A DNA stretch of 64,000 bases from CAZFLM01 sp964519955. Lineage in GTDB: Bacteria; Armatimonadota; Chthonomonadetes; Chthonomonadales; CAJBBX01. The position numbers and the translations under genes were made by a program. Below, one piece after another: positions 26,413 through 35,700 of this stretch; within the stretch, counting starts at the first letter, position 1, and each line of letters opens with the position of its first letter. The notes under the pieces are model-generated. The model searched no databases. It was not told where the DNA came from and worked only from the letters and a program-made list of their open reading frames with translations. Location: positions 5,318-69,317 of the forward strand of contig CAZFLM010000032.1 in assembly GCA_964519955.1 (NCBI GenBank). The letters are read 5' to 3'.

Positions 26413-27323
26413 TCGCGGATCCTCCGTCCCGTGAGCCTCAGGAACACATCCTCCAGCGTGGCCGTGCGCAGCCGCACCTCGCCCAGCGCGATGCCGCGGG
26501 TCTGCGAGCGCTCCAGCAGCGCGCCCAGCGTCGTCGTCACCGCGTCCGAGTAGAGCACGAAGCGCCCGTCCTCCGCCGCGCACCGCACGGCGCCGGGCAG
26601 GTCGGCGAAGTCGGCGGGCGCCGCGCCATCCGCCACGTCGAACTCGATGGCGCGCTCGGCGAACTCCGCCTTGATGAGCCGCTCGGGGCTGTCCAGCGCG
26701 AGGATGCGACCGTGGTCCATGATCGCCACGCGGTCGCAGAGGCGCTCGGCCTCCTCCATATAGTGCGTGGTGAGCAGCACGGTCTTGCCCGTATCGCGCA
26801 TGCCGGAGATGACGTCCCACAGCCCGCGCCGCGCCTGCGGGTCGAGGCCGGTGGTCGGCTCGTCCAGGAACACGATGGCGGGGTCGTTCACCAGCGCCAG
26901 GGCCACCGAGAGCCGCTGCTGCTGGCCGCCGGACAGCGTGTCGACCGGCGCGTTACGCTTGTCGGCGAGGTCGAGGCGCTGCAGCAGCTCGTCCGCCGGG
27001 GTCGCCTTCGCGTAGAAGCTGCCGAACAGGTCCAGCAGCTCGCGCGGCGTCAGCTTCTGCATCAGCGTGACGGTCTGGAGCGCGATGCCCAGCCGCTCCT
27101 TCACGCGGGCCGGCTCGCGCCGCACGTCGAAGCCGAGGATCTCGACGCTGCCGGAGTCCGCGGTGCGGAGCCCCTCGAGGATCTCGACGGTCGTCGTCTT
27201 CCCAGCGCCGTTCGGCCCCAGGATGCCGAAGACCTCGCCCTCGTTCACCTCGAAGCTGACGCCGTCGACGGCGCGAGCCTCGCCATACACCTTCACCAGC
27301 TCGTGAACCCGTATCGCCGCCAT
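26409..27323 (-). CDS. ABC transporter ATP-binding protein
   Basis: 304 aa from the ATG at 27323 with GAGGTGA ahead. Walker A GPNGAGKTTT at 36-45, signature LSGGQQQRLS at 130-139, Walker B IVFLDEP at 150-156, and the H-loop His187 (TTHYMEEAERLCDR), all intact. The C-terminal 90 residues match the extension of the CcmA/DrrA group (LEDVFLRLTGR). It powers the ABC-2 permease that follows with a four-base overlap. Confidence 0.95.
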   Translation of the reverse strand: MAAIRVHELVKVYGEARAVDGVSFEVNEGEVFGILGPNGAGKTTTVEILEGLRTADSGSVEILGFDVRREPARVKERLGIALQTVTLMQKLTPRELLDLFGSFYAKATPADELLQRLDLADKRNAPVDTLSGGQQQRLSVALALVNDPAIVFLDEPTTGLDPQARRGLWDVISGMRDTGKTVLLTTHYMEEAERLCDRVAIMDHGRILALDSPERLIKAEFAERAIEFDVADGAAPADFADLPGAVRCAAEDGRFVLYSDAVTTTLGALLERSQTRGIALGEVRLRTATLEDVFLRLTGRRIRE

Positions 27324-27423
27324 GGTCACCTCGCGTGGGCAGATGGGCGGCCTGCGCCGCCGCATGGCTTACGGGCACGGCGCAGCAGGGGTTTCGGAGC
27401 CGGCAGTGTGAAGGAGGTCGCAC

Positions 27424-28044
27424 TCACGCCCCGGCCTGCGCAACGAAGCGGCAGGCCAGGACGTCCTCCGCACAGGGCTGCAGCATTGCGATGCACTCGC
27501 CGGGATCGGAGCACTCCAGCCACTGCCGCTGCCGGTCAGGCGGGAGCACGCAGGGCATCCGGCCATGGACCCGGCCGACGAAGCGGTTCGCGGGCACGGT
27601 GACCATGGTGCACGTGCGGAGCAGGTCGCCGTCCGGGGTCTCCCAGGTGTCCCAGATCCCGGCCAGCGCCATCGGTCCGCCCGAAGCCAGCTCGAACCGC
27701 ATCAGCCCGCGCCGGCCGTCCGGCATGCGGCAGCGCTCGTAGAACGCATCGATCACGATGAGGCAGCGCCGGAAGAGGAACGCGGCCCGGTACGACGGCC
27801 GGTCCAGCAGGCCGTCGGAGCGGGCGTTCACGAGCTGGTTCCCGAAGCCTGCCGTGCGCGCCGTGGCAGGCACCAGACCCCAGCGTGCGGAGGTCAGGCG
27901 GTCCGGAGCCTCGTTCAGCACCACCGGCACGTACCCGCCGGGCCCAGCGTCTATCGCGGCGTCATCGTCCCATTCGGACGCGCACAGACCGCAAGCCAGC
28001 GCCAGGGCCTCGCCGGACGACTCGATGCAGACCAGTTTGCACAT
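27424..28044 (-). CDS. SRAP-domain protein (abasic-site DNA crosslinker, YedK/HMCES family)
   Basis: 206 aa. The start at 28044 is fixed by chemistry: the family needs Cys at position 2 after Met removal, and the sequence begins MCKLVC. The frame extends upstream but that part is not conserved. Active-site set complete: Cys2, Asn73 in NARSD, Glu103 in FYERC, His160 in VHGRMPC. These proteins form a thiazolidine crosslink with abasic sites in single-stranded DNA and shield replication forks. Unlike most relatives, the second residue is followed by K-L-V rather than G-R. GGGGTGG lies eight bases before the start. Confidence 0.92.
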   Translation of the reverse strand: MCKLVCIESSGEALALACGLCASEWDDDAAIDAGPGGYVPVVLNEAPDRLTSARWGLVPATARTAGFGNQLVNARSDGLLDRPSYRAAFLFRRCLIVIDAFYERCRMPDGRRGLMRFELASGGPMALAGIWDTWETPDGDLLRTCTMVTVPANRFVGRVHGRMPCVLPPDRQRQWLECSDPGECIAMLQPCAEDVLACRFVAQAGA

Positions 28045-28166
28045 GCGCTGCCACCCCAGGGCGGGCCTCGAAGTCGGCCCCACGATGCTTGGCCTACGGC
28101 GGCGCAGCGCTGCGGGTTTCGCAGGGGGCGGTGCAGAGGCGCGCGGGGACGAGTAGCCAGGGGCAG

Positions 28167-28192
28167 ACGGGCCGGCGCGGATGCCGGCCCGT
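28167..28192 (-). terminator. Hairpin after the STN-like gene
   Basis: ACGGGCCGGC (28167-28176) and GCCGGCCCGT (28183-28192) form a 10-bp perfect stem with loop GCGGAT. It begins seven bases past the stop at 28199 of the minus-strand gene. The tract after the stem is C-rich, not T-rich, so it may be Rho-assisted or only stabilise the 3' end. Confidence 0.5.
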
Positions 28193-28198
28193 TCCGTC

Positions 28199-29974
28199 CT
28201 ACCTCCGCGCCGCCTTGCCGTCAGCCGGCGGCTCCTGGCCTGGCGGGTAGAGCAGCGGCGCGTCCGTGAAGCCGAGCCCAGTGAGGGGCTTGCCATCCGC
28301 ATCCAGCACGCGGAACTCCACCCGGCGCACGCGCGGCTGGCCCTCTTCCGGCAGCTTCACCCGGATCGTCAGGTACCGCGCCGTGCCCGCGTCCAGCGCC
28401 TGGCTGATGGGGCTCGGCGGGAGCTGCCGAAGCGCCGCGATCACCGGCGGCGTCAGGGCCAATCCGCTGTCGGTCATCGCCTGCCGCCACAGGCCCGGAG
28501 ACTTGTGCAGCAGCGTCAGCATCGCCTGCGCGCCGATGATGGCGTTCACCATCGGGTACTGCCGCTGCAGCGTGAGCAACTGCTTCGGCGTAAGCGAGGC
28601 CGCCATCAGCGCCAGGTCCTCCATCGGCAGGAACTGGCCGGGTGCGTAGTGCGCCCGCAGCTTCGCGAGAAACTCGTTCGGGATCGGCGGGTCCTCCAGC
28701 GGCCACACGATGGTCGTGCACAGCAAGACCCCGTCGTGCCACTTCGACATCACGGGCACCACCGCCAGCGCGTGAGATAACACATACCGCAGAGGGAAGC
28801 CTGTGAACCGGTAACCAGGCTCTTGGCTGCACTCCTGCGGCAGACGAACGAACAGGGGCACCGCCACCCCAAGAGCAATGCGCTCAAAGGAGCGCTGCAG
28901 GCCCCTCAGCGGCGTGCGTCGCTCACCGTCCTCGTCAGTCTGCGGCGCCGCCCCTTGCACCTCCGCGGGGATGGGCTGTCCGGCACGCGGGTCGTCGCCC
29001 GTGTCGCCGTCCATCAGCCAGGCAGCCGCGAACGCCGCCCAGTACTTCCGGTACGGCAGGCCGGCGGCAACCAGCCGATGGCCCGTCGGACTACTGGTGA
29101 TCGCGCCGCGTTCGTCCACCGTGACGTGTCGGACCTCCAGCGCTGGCAGGCCGGACTCCCAGGTGTAGGGCCTGAACCAGATGCATGCCGGCTCTGGCAG
29201 CGGCTCATGGGTACCGTCCGGGAGCACCCTAAGCGTTTGGTTGCTGTACCTCCCCCACAACTCATGTGCCACCTCCTGCGTTTCCGGCGCCAACCTCGAC
29301 ACCGAGAGGTCCGCACAACCACCACGCAGAAGCGCCTCCAACTGAGCCGGAGTTGCCCCGTCGTGGAGGATGCGCATGTACTTGAACAGCTCATCGGCCG
29401 GTGGCGTTGAGTACCTAGGCACATCCTCGGCGTACACGTCCTTCAGCGCCGCTTGCTGTTCCGCGGGCGTGCCCACCGAAGCCTGCAGGAGCAGCTTGAC
29501 CTCGCGAACCCACTCCGTCCACACGAACGAGCGGAGCCGTTCCCGCGTCGCCAACGCCTCCGGCGTCATCGCGAGCCGATACGCGTAGCTCCCGGCGCTG
29601 CCGCTGCGCTTCCATGCCCACTCGCCCTTCTTGTAGCTCACCAGCGACCACAGCGAGTTCAGCACGTCGCCCAGAGGCATCTGCTTGCAGAACGCGGCGA
29701 CCGGCACCTCCGCCGTGCCGTCCTTCGTGCCGCACCCGACCTGCACGCCCGTCTGCGACTTCAGAGACGCCAGCACCTCCTCCAGCGTCGCGTGCAGCAC
29801 GTGCAGGTCCACCGGCTTCGCCAGCCGCGCGTCGTCGGCCTTCATCTGCGCGGTGATGTTCTCGGGAGGGGGCGGGTCCGGGCGCGCCTGGCCCAAGCAC
29901 GCACCCGGCAACAACCAGCAAGCCACTGCAGAGAGCAGTGCCATACCCACAGATGAGCGGTATCGACGCAGCAT
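28199..29974 (-). CDS. Secreted STN-domain-like protein, tandem paralogue 2
   Basis: 591 aa from the ATG at 29974, with GGAGGAG ahead. Signal peptide about 1-28. Residues 50-130 resemble the secretin/TonB N-terminal (STN) short domain (LHATLEEVLASLKSQTGVQVG, then PLGDVLNSLWSLVSY). No barrel or pore follows. The central part (about 140-420) is diverged from the neighbour; the last 140 residues (VMSKW... to DAPLLYPPGQEPPADGK) are nearly identical to it. Third gene of a minus-strand unit starting at 32324. The role may be envelope interaction or assembly; this is not shown. Confidence 0.75.
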   Translation of the reverse strand: MLRRYRSSVGMALLSAVACWLLPGACLGQARPDPPPPENITAQMKADDARLAKPVDLHVLHATLEEVLASLKSQTGVQVGCGTKDGTAEVPVAAFCKQMPLGDVLNSLWSLVSYKKGEWAWKRSGSAGSYAYRLAMTPEALATRERLRSFVWTEWVREVKLLLQASVGTPAEQQAALKDVYAEDVPRYSTPPADELFKYMRILHDGATPAQLEALLRGGCADLSVSRLAPETQEVAHELWGRYSNQTLRVLPDGTHEPLPEPACIWFRPYTWESGLPALEVRHVTVDERGAITSSPTGHRLVAAGLPYRKYWAAFAAAWLMDGDTGDDPRAGQPIPAEVQGAAPQTDEDGERRTPLRGLQRSFERIALGVAVPLFVRLPQECSQEPGYRFTGFPLRYVLSHALAVVPVMSKWHDGVLLCTTIVWPLEDPPIPNEFLAKLRAHYAPGQFLPMEDLALMAASLTPKQLLTLQRQYPMVNAIIGAQAMLTLLHKSPGLWRQAMTDSGLALTPPVIAALRQLPPSPISQALDAGTARYLTIRVKLPEEGQPRVRRVEFRVLDADGKPLTGLGFTDAPLLYPPGQEPPADGKAARR

Positions 29975-29999
29975 GGGCTCCTCCGGGGCAGCTCGTGGC

Positions 30000-31787
30000 C
30001 TACCGGCCTGCTGCCCCTTTGCCGTCAGCCGGCGGCTCCTGGCCTGGCGGGTAGGGCAGCGGCGCGTCCGCGAAGCCGAGACCGGTGATGAACTTGCCAT
30101 CGGCATCCAGCACGCGGAACTCCACCCGGCGCACGCGCGGTTTGCCCTCTTCCGGCAGCTTCACCCGGATCGTCAGGTACCGCGCCGTGCCCGCGTCCAG
30201 CGCCTGGCTGATGGGGCTCGGCGGGAGCTGCCGAAGCGCCGCGATCACCGGCGGCGTCAGGGCCAATCCGCTGTCGGTCATCGCCTGCCGCCACAGGCCC
30301 GGAGACTTGTGCAGCAGCGTCAGCATCGCCTGCGCGCCGATGATGGCGTTCACCATCGGGTACTGCCGCTGCAGCGTGAGCAACTGCTTCGGCGTAAGCG
30401 AGGCCGCCATCAGCGCCAGGTCCTCCATCGGCAGGAACTGGCCGGGTGCGTAGTGCGCCCGCAGCTTCGCGAGAAACTCGTTCGGGATCGGCGGGTCCTC
30501 CAGCGGCCACACGATGGTCGTGCACAGCAAGACCCCGTCCCGCCACTTCGACATCACCGGCGTGGCGGCCAGTCCATGCGCGCACACGTACCGGACGGTC
30601 GACCCCGGAACGCGCCAATTGCGCTCGAGAGGGCACTCCTGGGGAAGCCTGGCGAAGAGCGGCAGGCCAGTGCCGAGCGCAATGTGCTCGAAGACGCGCT
30701 GCAGGCTCCTCAGCGGCTGGCGCTGGGACCCGTCCTCCTCGGTCAGCGGCGCCGCGCCACTCACCTCTTTGGCGATGGTCTGGCCCGCCAGGGGGTCGTC
30801 ATCCGTGTCGGCGTCCATCAACCATGCCGCGGCGAACGCGGCCCAGTACTTCCGGTACGGGACGCTGGCCGCGACGAGGCGATGGCCAACAGGCGAGCCA
30901 ACAAACCGGCCACTGTCGTCCAGCATGACATGGCGAACCTCCAGCCCCGGCAGACCAAGTTCCCAGGTGTATGGCTGGTACCAGAGGCACGTGGGCTCCG
31001 GCAGCGGCTCGTGCGTGCCGTCGGGGAGGACCCTCCCGCCAAGGTCGCGCCGGCTCTGCCAGATCGAGTGGACGGTCTCCTGGACTGCGGGCGGTAACTG
31101 GGCGGTGACCAGGTCCGCCCGTCCTCCACGAAGGAGCGCCTCCATCTGCCCTGGAGACGCCCCGTCCCGTAGAACGCGCATGTAGGCGAACAGATCGTCG
31201 ACTGAAGGGGACATGTACTTCGGCGGGCTGCCGTCATAGAGCTCATTCAGGGCGGCCTGCCGTTCGGCAGCCGAACCGCCGGAGGCCCGAAGCAGCGCCT
31301 TCACTTCGCGCACGTACTCGTTCCACGCGAAGGATCGAAGCCGCTCGCGCGTCGCCTGCGCCTCCGGCGTCATCGCCAGCCGGTAGGCGTACCGACCCAC
31401 GCTCCAGCTGCGCTTCCAGGCCCACTCGCCCTTCTTGTAGCTCACCAGCGACCACAGCGAGTTCAGCACGTCGCCCAGCGGCATCTGCTTGCAGAACGCC
31501 GCGATCGGCACCTCCGCCGTGCCGTCCTTCGTGCCGCACCCAACCTGCACGCCCGTCTGCGACTTGAGAGACGCCAGGACCTCCTCCATCGTCGCGTGCA
31601 GCACGTGCAGATCCACCGGCTTCGCCAACCGCGCGTCGTCGGCCTTCATCTGCGCGGTGATGTTCTCCGAAGGAGGCGGGTCCGGGCGCGCGGAGGCCCC
31701 GCATTGGCCAGAGCCGAACCAGCCGAGCAAAGCCACTGCACTCAGGAACACCCTCCATGACCAACCGACGCACCCGGACCCGCTCAT
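30000..31787 (-). CDS. Secreted STN-domain-like protein, tandem paralogue 1
   Basis: 595 aa. The ATG at 31787 directly abuts the stop of the small secreted gene upstream, with GGGAG seven bases ahead. Signal peptide about 1-30. Same plan as paralogue 2: STN-like domain (about 55-130), diverged middle, conserved C-terminus. On the DNA level 30145-30539 is identical to 28341-28735, and the N-terminal coding block (about 31415-31675) is also close to 29610-29870, while the middle differs. This points to recent gene conversion or selection on the ends. The middle may give ligand diversity. Confidence 0.75.
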   Translation of the reverse strand: MSGSGCVGWSWRVFLSAVALLGWFGSGQCGASARPDPPPSENITAQMKADDARLAKPVDLHVLHATMEEVLASLKSQTGVQVGCGTKDGTAEVPIAAFCKQMPLGDVLNSLWSLVSYKKGEWAWKRSWSVGRYAYRLAMTPEAQATRERLRSFAWNEYVREVKALLRASGGSAAERQAALNELYDGSPPKYMSPSVDDLFAYMRVLRDGASPGQMEALLRGGRADLVTAQLPPAVQETVHSIWQSRRDLGGRVLPDGTHEPLPEPTCLWYQPYTWELGLPGLEVRHVMLDDSGRFVGSPVGHRLVAASVPYRKYWAAFAAAWLMDADTDDDPLAGQTIAKEVSGAAPLTEEDGSQRQPLRSLQRVFEHIALGTGLPLFARLPQECPLERNWRVPGSTVRYVCAHGLAATPVMSKWRDGVLLCTTIVWPLEDPPIPNEFLAKLRAHYAPGQFLPMEDLALMAASLTPKQLLTLQRQYPMVNAIIGAQAMLTLLHKSPGLWRQAMTDSGLALTPPVIAALRQLPPSPISQALDAGTARYLTIRVKLPEEGKPRVRRVEFRVLDADGKFITGLGFADAPLPYPPGQEPPADGKGAAGR

Positions 31788-32324
31788 TCACGACTCCCTC
31801 ACCACATAGAAGACCTCGGTGGCGGTCACGCTCGAGCCACCCACGGAGGTGGTCGCCGTGACGGTGATCGTCTCGCCACCCCAGTAGACCGGGTAGGCCT
31901 GGGAATGACTGAGGCTGCGCACGGTCTCGGCAGACTCGCCGCACCCTTCACCGTCGAGGGGGCCAATGGTGCCGTCGCAGTACCAGGTCTCTGTCGTCGG
32001 CGTTCCGGTGGTGCCTAGGCTCCCGCTAGTTCCAAGGCTCCCGACCATCGCCCATGAGACGTAGGCGCCCGCAACGGTACCGCGGGCCTTGGTCGAGTGC
32101 ATGCTGGTGTTCACGACGGTTGTGGTCGATTCGTGGCACTCGTTCCAGAAGTACGACCCACCGAATCCGTCCGTGATCAGCACGGCTTTTATGATCTGGT
32201 AGGGAAGCGTGCCGGTCCCCGGCAGAGGGGTCGGGCTCGGGTCGTCGTCGTCCGCCCTGCAGGCGGCACCACTTGCGACGAGGCCTAACGCGATGACAGC
32301 AACGACACCAATGAGGCGATGCAT
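31788..32324 (-). CDS. Small secreted protein, first gene of the STN-like operon
   Basis: 178 aa, signal peptide about 1-22 (ends SGAACRADD). Not recognised. Contains a short glycine/serine/threonine run with repeated SLGT (GSLGTSGSLGTTGTPTTET), four Cys after the signal (HESTT preceded by WNEC; WYCDGTIGPLDGEGC) and a C-terminal beta strand pattern (TITVTATTSVGGSSVTATEV) like a short immunoglobulin-type segment. It is immediately adjacent to paralogue 1 with no intergenic base, so the three genes probably form one transcript from the promoter at 32599-32628. Confidence 0.7.
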   Translation of the reverse strand: MHRLIGVVAVIALGLVASGAACRADDDDPSPTPLPGTGTLPYQIIKAVLITDGFGGSYFWNECHESTTTVVNTSMHSTKARGTVAGAYVSWAMVGSLGTSGSLGTTGTPTTETWYCDGTIGPLDGEGCGESAETVRSLSHSQAYPVYWGGETITVTATTSVGGSSVTATEVFYVVRES

Positions 32325-32726
32325 CTTGTTCCGCTCCTTCCTGGGTAGCGACTGATAAGCGCGTCAGAGGTGCGACTCACACGGAAGGGGGCGGTGAGGG
32401 AGGGGCGCGGGCGCAGTCGGGCTGGGGAACACGGAGCGGGCCAGGCGCACTTGCACGGGCCACATGAGAGCAATGCTCCACAGTGGGGGCGGGGGGGGGG
32501 GTGAGCAGCAGCAGTAACAGGCGATGGCGCATCCGGGCGTCCCCGCGAAAGTGGGCCGCGACAGCGCCGCGAGCCCAGTAGTCGTACTGTACATGGCTAT
32601 TCTATCGCGACCAAGTTCGGGCTGTCAAGACCCGCCGCCCAACTTCCCGCCGCCTGCCCGCCTAAGCAGGCCCCCGCCCTCCCCGCGCCGAACTGATGCG
32701 GCAAGACACGTCGGAGGGGAACACGC
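32325..32726. other. Divergent intergenic region with long G-run
   Basis: 402 bp between the minus-strand STN operon and the plus-strand GH2 gene. Contains G5-C-G11 at 32485-32501 (C-run in the STN operon leader), and a promoter on the minus strand (32599-32628). The GH2 gene has GGAGGGG just before its ATG. No gene seen. The homopolymer could be a sequencing weak point or a slippage site. Confidence 0.6.
32599..32628 (-). promoter_or_regulatory. Sigma-70-type promoter for the STN-like operon
   Basis: On the minus strand TTGACA (plus 32623-32628) and TAGAAT (plus 32599-32604) are separated by 18 bases. The predicted start near 32592 gives a leader of about 270 nt to the ATG at 32324, which includes the C11 run. 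The -35 element is a perfect consensus. Confidence 0.65.
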
Positions 32727-35700
32727 ATGCACTGGATGCTGCTTGCCGCGCTCGGGCTGGGGCTGGCTGCCGCCGCGCAGGGGCAGGACGACCGCGCCGG
32801 GCTGCTGCTGGAGTACGCGCTCAGGGGGAACCTGTCCGACACCTCGGGCAACCGGCAGGACGCGCACATCGCGGGGAACCCGGCTGGCGTCGCAGTCACG
32901 CCCGAGGGGCTGCGGTGCGCGGGCGGCGGCTGGCTGGACACCGGGACGAACCTGCCCGGCCTCGCGGACACGTTCACCATCGAGCTGCGCGTGAAGCCCG
33001 CCGCCAAGCAGCGCCCGTACGCGGACATCCTGGGCAACCACGAGAACGAGTTCCGCGGGTTCGCCATCCAGCAGGAGGGCAGCCAGACCAACCGCTACTA
33101 CTTCACCTATGGCGACGGGCGCTCCTGGTTCTACACGCCGCTCTTCGCCCTCGCGCCAGACCGCTGGCAGCACCTGGCGATCGTCAAGGCGGCGGACCGC
33201 GCGCGCGTCTACCTCGACGGCCTGCTCGTCAGCACCACGCCCGCCACGCGCCCCCTCGTCCCGAGCAAGACCCCCTTCCTCATCGGCCTGGGAATCTCCG
33301 GCCCGGATCGCACCTTCGCGGGCGAGATCGCGGACGTGCGCATCTGGGACCGCCCGCGCAGCTTCCGCTCGACGCTGCCCGCGGAGCAGCAGGTGGCGAT
33401 CTTCGCCGCGTCCGGCCGCATCGCGTGCGAGCCCAGCGCCCGGTGGGGCCTGTTCCGCGCGGGCGAGGGGAACACGCTGCGCTTCTCTGCCGACCCCGAG
33501 GCGGTGCCGCTCGCCATCGGGCGCATCGACCTCGCCATGGCGCTGCAGGACGACCAGGGCGAGAGGCGCACGCTGCCGGCCATCGAGCTGCGCCGGGAGA
33601 CGGGCTTCGCGGCGACGCTCAGGCTTCCCAACGCGCCCGGCTACCGCAAGCTCACCTGGCGCCCGAGCGTGGAAGTGGCGGACAAGCGGACGGGACTGGT
33701 GGCGGGGGGATTGCACTACTGCCTGCTGCAAGGCGAACCGACAGCCGCACCTCGAAAGGAGAAGACCGTGCCCGCATCCGCTGGAAGCTGGACGCCATCG
33801 CGCGTGGAGTCGCTGGACGGGGAGTGGCTGCTGGCGACGGACCCGAAGAACGAGGGCCGCGACCAGCGCTGGTTCGACAACGCGCGGCCCGGCGCGGTGA
33901 AGACGCGGGTGCCGTGGGTCATCCAGGACCGGTTCCCCGGCTACCACGGCGTCGCGTGGTACTGGCGCGAGGTGCGCAGCGAGGCCGGCGCGCCCGGCGC
34001 CCGGCGTCTGCTCAGCTTCGAGGCGGTCGACTACCTGGCCGACGTGTGGGTGAACGGGAAGCATGTCGGCGGGCACGAGGGTGGCGAGACCCCATTCGTG
34101 TTGGACGTGACGGACGTGCTGAAGCCCGGCGCGCCCAACCTGATCGCGGTGCGCGTGCTCAACCCGACGACGACGCCGATCGACGGCATGACGCTGGCCA
34201 ACACGCCTCACCGCGCCAAGTGCCTGCCCTACACCGCGGGCGGCTCGCACAACCATGGAGGCATCGTCGGCTCCGTCGCGCTGGAGACCGTGCCGCCCGT
34301 CTGGGTGGAGGACCTCTACGCGCAGCCCAGCCCGGCGACCGGCGCGGTCCGCATCCGCCTGACGCTGCACAACGCCACCGCGAAGCCCGCCGACCTCCGC
34401 GCAGACCTGTCGATCGCTCCTGCGGCCATCGGCGACACGATCGACGCGGTCACGGTCCGCCGGCGCGTGAAGCCCGGGAGCACGGTGGTCGAGACCGAGC
34501 TGCGCGTCCCGAACCCGCGCAAGTGGGACCTGCACGACCCCTTCCTCTACCGCGTAACCGCGCGCACGGTCGCCGGCGGGCTCGGGCAGGAGCGGTCGGT
34601 GCGCATCGGCTTCCGCGACTTCCGGCTGGAGCGCGGCTACTTCCGGCTGAACGGTCGGCGCATCTACATCCGCTCGTCGCACACGGTGAACGCGATGCCG
34701 GTCGGCCTGCAGGTGCCGTTCGACCCGGGCCTCTTCCGCCGCGACTTGGTGCTGATGAAGACGATGGGCTTCAACATGATCCGGTTCATCTGGGGCGGCG
34801 CGCGGCCGGAGCAGCTCGAAGCGTGCGACGAGATCGGCATCATGGCCTACGTCGAGCACTCCGCCTCCAACCCGTTCCAGATCACACCTCAGATGGAGGA
34901 GCGCTTCGACCTGTCGCTCGGCGAGACGATCCGCCAGCACCGCAACCACCCGAGCGTGGCGATCTGGGGCCTGCTGAACGAGACGCCCGACGGCCCCTAC
35001 TTCCGCCATGCGGTGAGCACGCTGCCGCTGGTCCGCTCGCTCGACCCGACGCGCGTGGTGCTGCTCAACAGCGGGCGGTGGGACGGGCAGCGCGACATCG
35101 GCTCCGTGTGCAACCCCGGCGCGGCGGGCTGGGACGGCTACCTCGGCGGCGAGGGGCCGGTCCGGAGCGCGACGGGCATGTCCGGCCCCGGCGGCTACAC
35201 GCAGCAGATGGGCGATGTCCACGCCTACCCGCGCGTCCCGCACACCGCCGAGACGGTCGATTGGCTCGCCACCTTCGGCAAGGAGGACCACCCGATCTTC
35301 CTGACCGAGTACGGCATCGGCAGCGCGGTGGACCTGTGGCGCCTGGTGCGCACCTTCGAGCAGATCGGCCACCCAGATGCTGAGGACGCGCGGTTCTACC
35401 GCCAGAAGCTGGATCAGTTCCTGGCCGACTGGGAGCGATGGAAGCTGGCGGAGTGCTTCGGCGAGCCGCAGCGCTTCTTCGCCGCGAGCCTGGAGAAGGT
35501 CGCCGGGCAGCGCACGCTCGGCCTCAACGCGATCCGCGCCAACCCGAACCTGCTGGGCCACAGTGTCACGGGAATGATGGACCACGTGGACTGCGGCGAG
35601 GGGCTGTTCACGCTCTTCCGCGAGCTGAAGCCGGGCACGACGGATGCGATGGCGCAGGCCTGGGCGCCGCTTCGGCTGTGCCTCTTCGCGGAGCCGCAGA

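Noticed and set aside
28199..31787. Secretin or TonB-dependent receptor genes
   Set aside because: Only an STN-like segment is present; no barrel, plug or secretin pore domain follows.
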